A stretch of DNA of 64,000 bases from Ophiura sarsii (Eukaryota; Echinodermata; Ophiuroidea; Amphilepidida; Ophiuridae). The stretch is from contig CM069459.1 in NCBI GenBank assembly GCA_035610835.1, positions 27,113,570-27,177,569 on the forward strand, given 5' to 3'. Shown piece after piece: positions 23,345-35,889 of this stretch (the first letter of the stretch is position 1; each line of letters begins with the position of its first letter). The translations under genes were made by a program, and so were the position numbers. Under the pieces are notes generated by a model that saw only the letters and a program-made list of their open reading frames with translations, searched no databases and was not told where the DNA came from.

Positions 23345-23556
23345 GGAAGTAAAAGCCAAGTGGCAAAATGTGTCAACAATGTCAACATTATTGAATTCAA
23401 TATTTTAAATCACCATGAGAAATGCATTAAAATATGTACAAACATGCCTATAATTTTGGTTCAGTAATTCCAGAGATAAGGCTTTGAAAGTAGGAAAAGG
23501 CTTCTGAAAATCTGTTTTTGTATAATATAGTAACATTAATTGCTGCGTAGAAATGT
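23345..23556 (+). mobile_element. piggyBac-like MITE, degenerate copy
   Basis: Homologous to 54063-54319: 'ccatgagaaatgcatt', 'gtacaaacatgcctat', 'tctgaaaatctgtttttgta', then 'attgctgcgtagaaa' and TTAA. The left end is unclear. The partner in copy 2 is at about 40045-40270. Confidence 0.65.
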
Positions 23557-23624
23557 TAAAGGAAGGGTCCCGCAAACACAACATTTAGCATTATTTGTTA
23601 GAAAAATAGTTATCGAGCCGAAAT

Positions 23625-23912
23625 TACATAATTATATAGAACAAAACACCATACTAGTCACAAAAATGAATAAAAACTGCCATCACTCAACATGCAATTT
23701 TTAAAATTCGCGGCGATCGCAAGTCCCGGTGTCGATGACGTCATGGGTGTCGGTGCTAAAATGTGCACATGTGCATTGTTTAACTATGACATCATCGACA
23801 CTGGGACATTCGATCGCCGCGAATTTTAAAAAGTAAAAAGTGCATGTTGAGAGATTGCGGTTTTTATTTGTTGTTGTCATAAGTGTGTTGTTTTGTTCTA
23901 TATAATTACAAC
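23625..23912. repeat. Large fold-back structure with GATCGCCGCGAATTTTAAAA stem
   Basis: 23698-23834 forms a near-perfect hairpin: TTTTTAAAATTCGCGGCGATCG on the left is answered by its complement at 23813-23834. The stem continues through cccggtgtcgatgacgtcat against atgacatcatcgacactggg. Outer inverted blocks (ataattatatagaac at 23629, gttctatataattac at 23895) extend it to about 285 bp. The stem carries TGACGTCA, a CRE-type octamer by sequence. It is missing from copy 2, so it is probably an inserted fold-back element. Confidence 0.8.
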
Positions 23913-24102
23913 ATATACGTTTACTGAAACCGGGAAAATTTACAATGTGACCTGGGGAATTCAATCCTATGGCCGTAAACATCTGACCTAAACTGGGGCT
24001 AGACTCTGACTCGAAAAACTCAAATATCTTGCGATTGGACAAGTCAGTAGGGAATATCCACAGCAAACCGGAAGTGTGACACCTCTGTTACGCTCTCTTG
24101 CT

Positions 24103-24133
24103 CTTTTTCTTTCTTTCTTTCTTTCTTTCTCTG
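24103..24133. repeat. (CTTT)n microsatellite
   Basis: About five or six CTTT units. Absent from the matching place in copy 2 (near 41075). Confidence 0.85.
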
Positions 24134-26350
24134 CTTTCAATGTTTCTCCTTTCTCCTTTCCCATTCTTTTAAATTCAGATTTTTTCGACTATCTGTCAGG
24201 TGGCACTCTGCTAACCTCTGAGTACATGCGCAATAAAGCTCAACTAAATCTGACGACATACCCAAAAAGATGTCCTCTTCTATATGATTTTAAGTTCTAT
24301 ATTGCGAATAGACCTAACTAATACACTATTTTTATATAACCAGTGTGCAGCAGGTCACAGCAGATACCAGAAGACGTATTATCAACTTATCATTTATATC
24401 GTCTGAGAACATGCTGAGAGGCAATGCATTAGGAAGTTGCGGTGATGGCGGCTATGAAAATAATAATAACACGTTTGGTAGTTCATTGCACGTTACATTA
24501 TACTGTTTTGTGCTGTATGTTACTTTGGAGGTTAAGGAGACGAAGTAGCTCCGGGCGAATCGTGGTTCACATGAAAGCATGGCAGGTTTTCTGTTTAAAA
24601 TTCTTCCAAGATCTAGAGACCACCAGTGTAAAAAGAGAGTCTAATGTGTAAGCACACAATTTCCAGACCAGGTAATTTGATGTTTGCTAATTCAAAATCA
24701 ATCCTAGGTACCAACATTCTGAGATATATAATACTTATTTAATTTTCATCTCAGATGTAATTTTGATACCGATGATTGACTTTGGATTAGCCAAAATTAA
24801 GCAACTGGTCTGGAACTTTTTGTCGTAGGTGAACATGTATCAGATGTGTATAAGTATTTTATACACTAACTCATTTTTTGGCTTTGGAACTCTGTAAAAA
24901 TAATTAAGAAAACAATAAGTTCATCACAATAATACATCACAAAACGATTAATGTTTTCTATACGTCACTATGAAATACGGCCGACGATACGTCACTATGT
25001 AATACCACCGATGAAATGTGTCACATGTGATGAATTTAACATGACTTATCACGAATCTCTAGATTCTTTTTTAAATAGGTCTTTTAACCATTTTCCGTTA
25101 TTCCGTTCTGTTAATTGGCTTAAGCTGTCGCCAATCCAATTTTGAGTTATTATTGTTTAAAGGTCAATCAAAATGGTGATTCAAGTATGCTTTACTAGAT
25201 GGAGCATATTTAGACAAATATAATGTAAAAACAATTACTCTTAGATATTGTCCAGGGAAAAATACATGCATAAAACCAATCATAATCATAATTGCTAGTG
25301 TCTCTTTTTGTAGTGTGGGATGAACTATTTGCGGATGACGCGAACAGGTGTACCTCCCAAAGTCCCAACTCACGCGGTCGATAGGTCGGAACAATAAAAA
25401 GTGATCAGTGAATGCTTATACTATCGACCAACGAGTAACACCTGAGTAACACCTGTGACGTATATTAGGCCTACTTTTTTCACCTGCCATCGTCAGTTTG
25501 ATACAAATTATACAAGCATAGAAAGTCTTTATTTTGTTCCTGGGCAAAATTAAGGGGTAATTCTTTTTTCTTTTCTTTTCCCTTTTTTACAATACCCTCC
25601 ATTGAATAAAACATACATGAATCATTTTGGTTGTCCTTTAAGCACAATGATAAATTTAGCAGCTCTAGTATAAAGCCGCTGTTTTAAAAGCGTATGTTCA
25701 AATAAATAAATATAACTGTTTATTCGCTATAAATCAACAGAATAAGTTATGAACCAGTAGTTTGTTGATGTATGGCAAACTGTATAATTACAATGACATA
25801 TAATTGGTTCCTCGCCATTTTCATGGAATTGTGGAAGTAGATAGCTTTTTTGTATATATTGTTTATACTGGTAAAGAAGCAATCTTCAGTTTCCTAAAGT
25901 CTAAATAGTCTAAATATTAGAGTTGTCTGATGATCGCTCAAGCGTGAAACTCTGAGTAGCAACTACCGTTCAGAATGGTTTAATTTATATATTGTTTATT
26001 AATAATTAATGATAAAGAGTAGAGTTTATTTATACTGTTTACTTATGTAATAGTAAGTTATGATGAGGTGCTTGTATACGTTCTGCAAACTGAGTACATC
26101 AAATTGACTCTCTATCGGCCATCGCCCCGACCTGGTTAATCCTGGACATTTAGGAGAAAGAAAACATAATGTTTTTCACGTAACTTATACATGATACATA
26201 ATCGTTCAAGGCAATATCGATACTAATAAGGATCACTTCAAGCTGAATTACTACAAATAGTGTGTTCAACACCCTTCTTATCCAAATATGTTGGGTTGAA
26301 TGTCAGCATATCTGCAATCACCATGCAAGGTACACCCGTTTTAATCTATA

Positions 26351-27016
26351 CAGGGTGAGTCAAAAAGACTGCAATAGTGGAAAGAAGCCATTTTGTTTTT
26401 AAAACCAAAATGAATTTTAAAACTTTTTAAACGTTGCAAGAATGCTGTATTTAATCCTAACTTTGTGTGAAAAAATGAAGTCGATCGCATTTTTCGTTTG
26501 TATTTGGTGACCCTCTTTGCTGCACAACCAAATTTACCTGTTTGTCCACGAGCACAGTGATTTTCATTTGAAATGGCACGCATTGCATTTTCATATTTGA
26601 ATATCCCGCCAACAAAAAAATGGAAGATTTCAGTTTTTTTATTAACATTTAGAACATTTACGCTTTCATTGCATGGGTACGGTTATAATTGATTATGCTA
26701 ACTCACATGTAAACAAGAAAGGATGCATCAAATTCCAATAACATCACAAATGAACTCAAGTATCCAAATTTGAATGAGAGACACATTTTGCGATCTGATG
26801 CATATTTTGGGTATCTCGTGGACAAACGTGTAAAATGGGTGCACTGGTCAAAAGGTTCACCAAAGACAAACGGAAAATGCGATCGACTTCATTTTTTCAC
26901 ACAAAGTTAGGATTAAATACATCATTCTTGCAACGTCTAAAAAGTTTTAAAATCCATTTTGATTTTGAAAACAAAATGGCTTCTTTCCACTATTGCAGTC
27001 TTTTTGACTCACCCTG
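26351..27016. mobile_element. Mariner-type MITE, 666 bp, TA target
   Basis: Ends CAGGGTGAGTCAAAAAGACT and inverse, flanked by TA at 26349-26350 and 27017-27018. The inverted arms are about 170 bp and almost identical (aagaagccattttgtttt, tgtgaaaaaatgaagtcgat). Copy 2 has an empty site: 'cccgtttcaatccataaacg' near 44345. The two mirror-image frames (26341-26583 minus and 26835-27065 plus), encoding nearly the same peptide, are the arms themselves. CAGGGTG ends are shared with the element at 12190. Confidence 0.93.
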
Positions 27017-27159
27017 TATATATAAACAGGCATATGATATGTCCAGTCATGGGACGTTAATATAGCTTGAAGGCGCGTACAAGTTCAACTTTATCGTGTT
27101 TTGAAAACACGTGTGAATAAATTGAAAGCTATATCACGTGCGCTTAATCGTTAGAAATA

Positions 27160-27887
27160 CTCTCCTATCTCAAAAGATTGAAAATGTCCGTCTTTTACAG
27201 ATTGATTTTTTTCTCAATCTATTAAATTGGATTTAGATTAAAAACATGATAAAAAATCGTGACAATGAGTAGCTTTGAGTCAATCTGAAAAAGATAGATA
27301 CATATTACTGCACTCTACACGTGTGTTTGTACCATCAATCTCGACTAAAGTGTCAATCTAGAAAAAGATTGAATTCCGCACATGCGCAGTTATGTAGGTC
27401 ATATTGGTTTCGTAACACTTTGGATAGTATATTTATACATTTCAACAAATGATTCGATCTGCAACATAAACTAATTAATAATTCATTGACAAGTAAGAAC
27501 ATTAACTCACAAAAAAACTGTACACATGAACACTTTTTTTTGAGAATGTTAATAAAAAGCGCAATAATATTGTTCTTCCAATTGCCAGTCATTTATTCGT
27601 GCGTACGAAAATATCAATCTTTTACTTCAGATTGAAAAAAATCAATCGAAAAAACGATTGAAACTTTCAATCCAATAGATTGAATAGTTCAATCTAAATT
27701 CTGGATTGTCAAATTTTCAATCCAAATTAGATTGAACATATCAATCTAATAGATTAATACCTTCAATCTTTTCCAGATTGAAACCTTCCAATCCAAAATA
27801 AATTGAATGTCAAACTTAAAAGTTTGTTCCCTCACGGCAACCTATGAAAGATTGAAAGGTTAATATTTTAGATTGGAATTAAGAGAG
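27160..27887. mobile_element. Element packed with CAATCT/AGATTG palindromes, 728 bp
   Basis: It is present in copy 1 and absent in copy 2, where 'gttcgaaataagtaagtcgg' (44510) aligns with both flanks. TA flanks (27158-27159 and 27888-27889) and short CTCTC/GAGAG ends mark the borders. The interior repeats TCAATCT and AGATTGA in alternating orientation: about 20 half-sites, densest at 27610-27880 (for example tcaatccaatagattgaa, tcaatctaatagatt). An internal 79-codon minus-strand frame has no recognised domain. Confidence 0.75.
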
Positions 27888-29466
27888 TAAGTCGTTTTTG
27901 GCGGCTGTTCGTTTAGTCTTACGCTCCGCTAGATTAATGAAAGGAACTCCAACAGCATAACGTTAAAGATAGAAACATTCAAAGCCAAATTGTCTATTTA
28001 GTCTCTTTTAAGATCACTGCGTATGCATTACAAATAGTACCAGCTTACATCCTTTTGTGTAAATATGATGAAACCTTCTCTGTGATATAAGCTCATAATG
28101 TGCTGCATATCAATGTGATGGGAGGTCTCAATCCCTATGTGCCAGAAATAACCAATGTGGAAACAAGAATAATTATACTATAACATAACCGATGCTGTGC
28201 ACTTGTCTCAGTGTAGTTTTAATGTGCGCTTGTCCGTATGATAATGCAATACTACACTGGCGACTATCATACAACTCGTGAGTAAAAACCACTTATAAGT
28301 AAAAGCCATACGAACTACTTTTTACAATGCGGCCTAACATATTGATACATATTTATAACACTATTTATCATCGGCTCTGGTAACCATCTTAACCATCCGC
28401 TTAAATCGACGGCGGGTGTTTTCAGTCGCCACAACAGACCCTGTTTGGGAAACATCGGAAATATAATAATTTCATACTCTTTGGATTCCTTTTCTTAATA
28501 TAATTTGTTTTCATATAATGCTCGCAGGGCGCTTCAAGGTAAAGAGTAATATAAAACGACAAGAAAATTGAGGTGAGGAGAGTTATTGATTTCATTTTCT
28601 TTCCGGTCAAATCGATCATTATGTTATGGAATGAAGTTACAGGTGATATGAGTGCAGGATATGACTTACCCAGATGAGGGCGTAGTGAATGTAAGTAGAC
28701 AAACTGACCGTTTGAATTCTAGAATTAAGAATATGGTTTGGTTCCTTTATCTTAACATTGTAATTTTGAATAAAACATGAGTATTGATTTTACATTATAA
28801 CATGGCTATACTATTATAATATAATTATGACTGCGTATCGTTACTTACTGGCTTATGGCTATGATGTTATATTTACCAAATTATTTTTGCGAGAGCACGT
28901 TGTTGTTTATTGAAGATGATGACTTGATTTGCAAAAGATCCCGGTTTCACGTGTATTAAACCGAGAAATCATAATGATCCAAATTTGTTACAGCCAAATA
29001 CAACATTGTCCCGATGCCAAACATACAACTTAGTTGGTCAAGTTGATGGTACAGATATTCGCAGTCAAAGGGTAATGGAATTTGGACAGTCTTATACAAC
29101 ACAGGAGTTTCCCCCGTTAATGATTATCATCAAAGATGGCTGACATAACGATGCTATTTTTGCAACATCTTCTAATGCTCGGTAAACATGGTAAGTAGTA
29201 GTTGAAACAAGTGAACGATGATCGGTAACACGAACTAGAAATGATGCCCAATGTTTGATTGATGCTATGATTTGCATTGATATCGGCACTGCATTAGTTA
29301 AAAACGTGTTTCATTCCAGATTCACTACACAAACCACAATGTTAAGCCACCTTCAATTACAATACTGACAGGTGTTATCAAACTATCGGTGTTGAATTGT
29401 TTCTTCGTGCCACAATGCCAATGCACAATAATGTTATGTGTATTCCAACATCTGGTATCACCTTAA
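27888..29466. other. Copy 1 sequence without recognised genes
   Basis: This aligns to about 44520-45890 of copy 2, apart from an indel at about 28110-28290. There is no coding conservation in the aligned frames and no RNA gene is recognised. Confidence 0.5.
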
Positions 29467-29890
29467 CCCTAACCTACCGTAGCACTACGATCCACTATGG
29501 CGAGAAAAAACCCCAATGTCCACGTGCATGTAAAGCATTCGATTCGTTGACGTCATCAACCAAGCTGATATGTATGTACGATATCGATTCCCGGGCTAGC
29601 GTTGTCAGGTTGGCCGAGTGGTTAGGGCGGCAGCGCGGTGATCAGACGGTCCGTGGTCGAATCCTGGGGTTTCTGCGGCGATTATTTGGGTAAACAAATC
29701 ATACTTTGTCCCCCTAAAACATGGCCTGACTGATTGGGTTAAAACACACAATTTTCAGTGCTTGTTAATCCTAACCTACCGTTGCACTATGATTCATTAC
29801 GACAACAAATATCCGCGCGCATGCTACAGCATTCGATTTGATGACGTCATCAATCAAGCTGATATTTGTGTATCACGAAAGCAGGATACA
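29467..29890. repeat. 300-bp tandem duplication flanking a tRNA-like insertion
   Basis: The blocks 'cctaacctaccgtagcacta', 'gcattcgattcgttgacgtc' and 'atcaaccaagctgatat' (29467-29580) recur at 29769-29870 with period about 300 bp. The two copies bracket a tRNA-like segment. Confidence 0.75.
29604..29680 (+). repeat. tRNA-derived segment (Leu/Ser-like), probable SINE head
   Basis: GTCAGGTTGGCCGAGTGGTT matches the 5' end and A box of class II tRNAs (Leu/Ser: TGGCCGAGTGG). A B-box-like GTGGTCGAATCC follows at about 29650-29661. The acceptor stem does not close cleanly and no credible anticodon loop is seen, so this is a tRNA pseudogene or SINE promoter. It is not counted as a working tRNA. Confidence 0.55.
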
Positions 29891-30239
29891 GCTGGAAGGA
29901 TCTTATTTGAAACACTGCGAATATCTTTAAAGAAAAACAATTACGATTATTTATATGGGGTTCCCAAACAGTACAATAAAAGTTCGTGTTCAATATTGCG
30001 CGCCAGAAGTACCCGGATGCGAACAATATTAAAACAATATTGATTCGCTAAGATTATTGTCGATTCGGGATAATACTTTTTTTATGTTGCACTCATCTTC
30101 AACTCATGCGATATATTTTTGTATCACGCTCAAATCCATTCAATATTATATAAAACGTCATTCTCCAGAAATATGAAGTTTTAGATATACAATTTAGGTA
30201 TACAATTTTATGCAAATAATTAGGTTCTTAATTAAGATA

Positions 30240-30660
30240 CTTTCTCTAAACGGCACACGTGTCCGCACATGTTATATTATTGAACGGTAACACGAACTGG
30301 CGATTTTGTTTGATTGATGTTTGTTGTGATTTCCACGGAAATCTTCATCGTATTAGCTTGAAACGTGCTCAAGCCCAGGTCCAGTACACAAATCACGCCG
30401 TTAAGCCACCTTCATTGAAAATGGAAGCAGGTGATATCAATCTAATGTGTTGTATTCGTCTTTGTGTCAGAATGTCATCTTGTAAAGCAATCCATCATAG
30501 GTATTACCTTAAGATCTGCAAACATATCCAGTTCAAATATTGGTTTTGCTCTCTACTTGGACATCTTCGCAATATAGTATTACAGGTGATATGCATCTCC
30601 AAATTTACAAACTGTGAGCTTTATACGAAACTTGGAAAATACTCCTAATATATAAACATG
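30240..30660. repeat. Local repeat unit, present once here and twice in copy 2
   Basis: The 'cacgtgtcc', 'attattgaacggtaac' and 'ttttgtttgattgatgtt' blocks recur at 46640-46780 with 47495-47710, and again at 48540-48960. No coding feature. Confidence 0.75.
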
Positions 30661-30929
30661 ATTAATTGTTACACTACATGGTTCAAATATTTAAGTAAAT
30701 GCGAGAGTTAAGCTTCTATTTCAACTTCAAAATAAAGAGTACATGTAATACATTGAAATTGCAAATTAGACCATACTCTAAAACAAAAATGAGAATGGGC
30801 CAAAACATATTGGTATGATTTTCCGATTATTCCGAAAGTTGCCTCTGGATTCAGAGACTGTTTCTTTATGATTTCCTAAGTTATTGAATTATCACAACTG
30901 AAAACCAGAATGGTATGCTTTTCTATTCA

Positions 30930-31440
30930 ATTCAATTTATCATATGTCATTACATGTATATTTTGCGATATAATTTTTGACAGGCTAACTGGCCATGAAG
31001 CTAGTACTTGCGTATGGACAACCTGGACAACATGTTGGGACCCAAAAGGCAGTTTACAGTCTTGCCACATATGTTGACTTAAAGCCTCCTTTGGGCTAAT
31101 TTTTAAAACTAAAATCTGCTCTATGGATACCATATTATGATTTTTATCGAAATTTTAACTTTTGATTTTACAAAATATGTAATATCACTAGTTTTTATAA
31201 CAAATTAAAGTTTTTTTTATTTTTTATACAATCACTTTCAAAAGTCAAAATGTGGGCTTCTTGTTCCACCCAGCAAATGATCCAAGGAATTATACAAAGC
31301 CTTGAGCCTTGGGTCATGCTTGGGAGAGCGAAGTGCCCTGGCAATAATCAGGTGGTGTAAAATAAAAGAAATGGTGTAGGAGGGGGAAGATGTATTACCC
31401 TTGAAAAACTTGCAAATCGGGGTTAGGATAGTCTCACACT
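30930..31440 (+). repeat. Dispersed repeat R1, inserted in copy 1
   Basis: R1 blocks are present: gacaggctaactggccatga, 'tttgggctaattt', 'aaactaaaatctgctct', 'ttccacccagcaaatgatcc', 'gagccttgggtcatgctt', 'gtgtaaaataaa' and 'tgtattaccct'. Copy 2 passes straight from 'cttatcatatgt' to 'catatcagtggctg' (49390-49425), so this is an insertion-type difference. Confidence 0.75.
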
Positions 31441-32527
31441 TTTAATAAGGGGATGGAATTGTAATGTTTTTCATGCATATCAGTGGCTGATCATCTTACG
31501 GTTCTCATAGTGTGCTGATATGCCTGGCTGAGTGGACTGAACCATGACATGTTTTCTGAGGATCTCATTCACAACAAATCATTCTATTCTTTAGTAACAT
31601 ATCATCAGTGTTTATATTACTCTCACATAAGACGGTGTTGTATCAAGACTAACATTCGTTATGAATTTAACTACTTTTGTTACCTCGATCTGTTTTGTAA
31701 GGAACATTTATGAAAAACATGTTTTACATTAAGCTGTTTCTAATAATGCATTCATTAATAAACTCACAGGGTAACTGGCGTCTAATGATCTCTCGTGTGT
31801 AAGGAACCAACAGTGTGCATTAATCTGTTAATGGTTCTTAATTGTTTGAGTATGCCATTCAATAAATGCACATTAAAGTGAATGCGTCAAAAGGCGTTGA
31901 TCAATTACATTATTTTTGGGTCGTGATTGATATCTTAAATGACACTGGAATGCTTCTTAGACAAGCATTGTTATATGTTTCTATCAGTGCGTGTTTTTAA
32001 TGTTAACGTCACTGGTACGTGTAAGTACTTAACGTCGAATACAATGTTCCAATATTCCTATATAATTTGCTTTGCATATCAATTTAATAAGCGAAAATGA
32101 TATCCGGGTTTTTGTCGGCAGAACATTTACTTTAGAGTAGTCTTTAATTCAAACTTCATGACCAAGAAAGCGTAAATATAACACAGCATAATTGATAAAA
32201 ACCTTTCTCTAACAGGAAGTTATTATGAGAAGTTAAACAATATTAATCTCGTTATAGGTTTCGGTACAAGTTTAATCATTTTAGTTCTTTTTAGTTTAAC
32301 ATGCTTCCTTCAGATCATGGATCATGAGACGACAAAACCCTCACGATGCACATGAATGTAAAACTTAAAAATTGCCTAAACCAGTGTAATTGTCTTAGGC
32401 CTACATTATAAATTCATTACTGTTCATTTTTTTTAAACAATCCTAACTCTGTTATACGTATCTATGTGAGCGACTGTATGAAGTCTTTTAATGTGGGTTA
32501 CAGTTAAACCATCTTTGCACTTGTCAG

Positions 32528-32750
32528 GTGGCGAGGTGGTGCATCGGTTAGAAGCTCTCGTATATACTGCTGTGTATGTTGGTGGATCGTTTGAGCGAGT
32601 TCGATTCGACAATTGCAAATTGTTTGGACCCCTTTAATTTGGTTTTTGAAGACCTTAAAGGTTCCTAAAAATATCAATTGGACCCCAGACATTTTTGAGC
32701 TAGCGGTACCACTTGGCTTGAATCTCTATACATGGACCAGCACAATTATC
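32528..32750 (+). repeat. tRNA-derived SINE-like insertion
   Basis: The head (32528-32612) has an A-box-like GGTGGTGCATCGGTTAGAAG and a B-box-like GAGTTCGATTCG, spaced as in a tRNA gene. An unrelated tail follows. Copy 2 lacks it ('catctttgcacttaacagag', 50295). No target duplication was resolved. Confidence 0.55.
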
Positions 32751-32945
32751 AACTAACATGTGAATCGTCATTGCATTTTACTTTGTTACTGGAACTTCTT
32801 TTCGAATCCATTTGTATGTCATACATTCCTTAAAGTCAATTCAACTATTATCAACCAACATGTGAATCGTCATTGCATTTTACTTTGTTACTGTAACTTC
32901 TATTCGAATCCCAGTGTATGTCATTCCTTATCATTAAGTCAGTTC
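32745..32945. repeat. Tandem duplication, 101-bp unit
   Basis: 'catgtgaatcgtcattgcat' starts at 32758 and again at 32859, with similarity continuing through 'tttgttactg.aacttct' and 'tgtatgtcat'. Two units. Confidence 0.85.
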
Positions 32946-33130
32946 AATATAACATCCATGCTCTTTATTCAGTTTAAATTGTGTTATCAATGGGATTATG
33001 TGAATGCTAATCTAGAATTGCAAGTCACATACAAATTACTTGAAATTCTAATTCAATATCTATAATGAAATGAACCCCTAAACGACACCCAGAATGTCAT
33101 ATTAAAAAGTGTATACATGTATTACATTAT

Positions 33131-33430
33131 GACAAAAACCATCAATTGAATATTTGAGATTTTCACTTATCGTCATGAATAGATTGCAATAGGGATGCCT
33201 AAATTTGATAATACAGTGTGAAAAATACTGAGCACTTAAAGGGGTAATCAGAGCGTATATTATCTTTTGAAATTGATTGTGTATTCCATCAATTGAATAT
33301 TTGATCACTTATCATAACGAATAGATTGCAAGAGTGATGCCCAACGTGATAATACAGTATACTGAACTCTTGAAGTGGTATTCAGGGAGTATATTATCGT
33401 TTGAAATCGATTGTGTTTTTAACGTTAAAG
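33131..33430. repeat. Tandem duplication, about 155-bp unit, copy 1 only
   Basis: 'ccatcaattgaatatttga' occurs at 33139 and 33288, followed by matching 'gaatagattgcaa', 'gataatacagt' and 'gtatattatc.tttgaaat'. Copy 2 has a single unit (52420-52580), so the doubling came after the segmental duplication or was lost from copy 2. Confidence 0.8.
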
Positions 33431-34479
33431 CCCTACCTCAGAAAATTACTATTCGTGAAATATACATATTAAAATAGGTCGGGTAAAATGGCGTTTTATG
33501 AGACCATATTATTTACTCATAACGTCTTCAATATAAATTTGCATCAAGAAACAGGCCACTTGCTTGGCCGTAAATAGGAAACAGAAGCTTTTCGCATAAA
33601 GAAGTGTTTTGATGAACACGAAGTGGCAGAGAAGTGGGTGATGGTCCATTTTGCAGCTTTTAAGATAAACAGGAAATGTCATATGCATTTGTTTGCATTT
33701 GTATAAGTGCGTTTATTTAAAGGCATTTCATTGCATCACACTTTGAAAGTCGCTAAAGGAATACTATTTAGCCAAAGATATGATTACCATGCCTTATCTT
33801 AAAATCCTATCTTTTTGTAGTGCTCTACAATTGTGAAACTCATAATTGTAAAACCCTACACATTTACCATTGTACATGTACGATGAGCATAAATGATGTA
33901 CCAACTAATAAAATATCATAAAATAACCAATTTTCTAATTAGTTTACTAGCAAATCATGCAGTTGTGATTTTTTTCAACCTACGGAAGTGCGTGTTATGA
34001 ATCAAAACCGTAATTACCCCCCCGAAGATGTTCGCGCTTTCAAATTTACGCTCTTTCTACCCGATTTATATTGTTTCATATCAATGTCGCCGGTTTTTCT
34101 GATGACCAATAGGGATAGCTTATACTTCTTATCAGGTTCAGAATTAGGCATACCATTCAAATTCTCCATATTGTTCAATCTTTCCGAACGTTGAACCCTT
34201 GTCGTTTTCACAAACTTGATAACCGATCCAGTATGCCTTATAAGGTTCGCACGATACTTCTTCCTCGTATTTATGTTACGCTTAAAATGAGCACATACTA
34301 CACAGTTTTTGACGCTCCTGAAATGCTGTAATTAGAGTTATCGTTTACTGGTGCAGGTAATGGGAGATGTTACTGAAAATGGCTTTTGACGTCATCCAAT
34401 CGTATATTGTGTATTTCTGAGTGATATCGTACTTCCTCTCAGAATATTTGAATTACATTCATAGCCTGGTGAATGTTAA

Positions 34480-34680
34480 CGCGGCTATAGATGTTTCAGA
34501 AAAACATCACCAAACTTTCAGAAGTTTATCTTAAGGATTACTGAACCATTACTAGGCATGTCTGTACTTATCTTAATGCATTTCTCATGGGAATTCCAAA
34601 TATGGTGATGAAATTAAATAATTTTGATATTTTTAAAACATTTTGTGAAATGTCTGCAGACGACTGCCGCGTGGAAAGGG
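34480..34680 (-). mobile_element. piggyBac-like MITE, shared by both segmental copies
   Basis: On the minus strand it begins CCCTTTCCACGCGGCAGTCG next to TTAA (34681-34684) and ends near a second TTAA (34476-34479). CCC ends with TTAA targets fit piggyBac. The counterpart in copy 2 is at about 56186-56365, so insertion predates the duplication. The third partial copy lacks it ('cagtgaatgtaaagggag' near 59081). Confidence 0.7.
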
Positions 34681-35349
34681 TTAATAAGTTATGTTTTAAA
34701 AGTTGAATATGTTACAATACCCTGATGCCAATGCACTCTATTATCACAATTCTGACATTTTTACATGTTTCCTATAGGTAGACGTACATACATGATTTGA
34801 CAAAATGTAACCTAAAGAAGGTTATACAATTATTATAAAACGGTCATTTCATGGGATATGTGCCTAAAACAAGCACACTGTAGAAGTCACAAATTAAATA
34901 ATGAAGGTTCAGCAGCTATTCCTCCCAGCACGTTGCTCGTGGTATTTCCTTGGGTCATTAATAATTGAATTTTTACGTAACCTAAAGCCAGCATAACATG
35001 TTTAATTTAGAAAGGGTGGCCGACAAAATGTAATTTAAATAATGTTTGTACAAGGTGTTTAGTGCGCCGCGTACACTTTATATTGTTATGTTTTGATGGG
35101 GGTGCTACTGGCAGAGTTTCAGACAGGAGCAGGCGTTCTACTTACCAATACCATTGCTTGCAGTTTATAGAGTCATAATAGTTCGATGTGAGTCTTATGT
35201 GTCCACTCTGAGATGAATTCACAGGTATATGAGTCTTACGCTTATTTGACTAATAAAATAGAGCCATTCAATCGATAGTCATAGTATTCTATTCTATAGT
35301 ATTTTAAAAAAAACACCTCACAATTAAAAAAATTCCACATGTAAGTGTC

Positions 35350-35600
35350 TTTAGATGATTTTTTTGGTGCAATGTCAGCATTTTCCTAACCAAAAAGTGA
35401 TAGTGCTATCTTGTCCACAAGTTTTTAAGCCAAAAAATTCAAATATCAGCATTTTTATGACATTTGATACCAAATATGGATTATTTGACTCATTTAGTTT
35501 CCAAAAATGTTCACATTTATTATGCATTACATTAATACTAATAGTTCAACAGTTACAGCGCCTGACAAATGTTATGTTTTGACGGTTGACAGCCCCCTTG
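35350..35600. mobile_element. Remnant of the 19129-type TTAA MITE
   Basis: 35440-35570 matches the right half of 19129-19837: 'gataccaaatatggatta', 'catttagtttccaaaaatgt', 'tatgcattacattaatac', 'atagttcaacagttacagc'. Both ends are eroded. Copy 2 lacks it near 56950. Confidence 0.65.
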
Positions 35601-35889
35601 ACAGGGTAATTTCTCGAGGGCAAACTGATTCATGATCCCCCGATTCCAAGGCATCATAAGTTGACCATCTGTTGGCCATATTAGGGTAGAATCTGGGGAA
35701 TTGGAAAATCGTCCGAAGCTTTAGCTTTTTACACAAATTGAGCGTTTTCATGCAATTTTAATAACGTCATGTAGTTTACAAAGATAACAATAATAAAACG
35801 TATAATGAACATAAACTGAGAGGTATTGATCAACGTCTTTTGAAGTATTCCCATTATTATGCGCTTTTCGATTTGAAAGATTAAGACTA

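Noticed and set aside
23701..24066. 121-codon minus-strand ORF
   Set aside because: Nearly half of it is the hairpin stem and the rest is not preserved in copy 2.
26341..27065. Two opposed ORFs encoding the same peptide
   Set aside because: They are the two inverted arms of the 26351-27016 MITE.
27160..27887. CRISPR-like array of regularly spaced repeats
   Set aside because: Motif spacing is irregular, orientation alternates and the context is eukaryotic mobile DNA.
29604..29680. Functional tRNA-Leu or tRNA-Ser gene
   Set aside because: A and B boxes are visible but the acceptor stem and anticodon arm do not pair convincingly.
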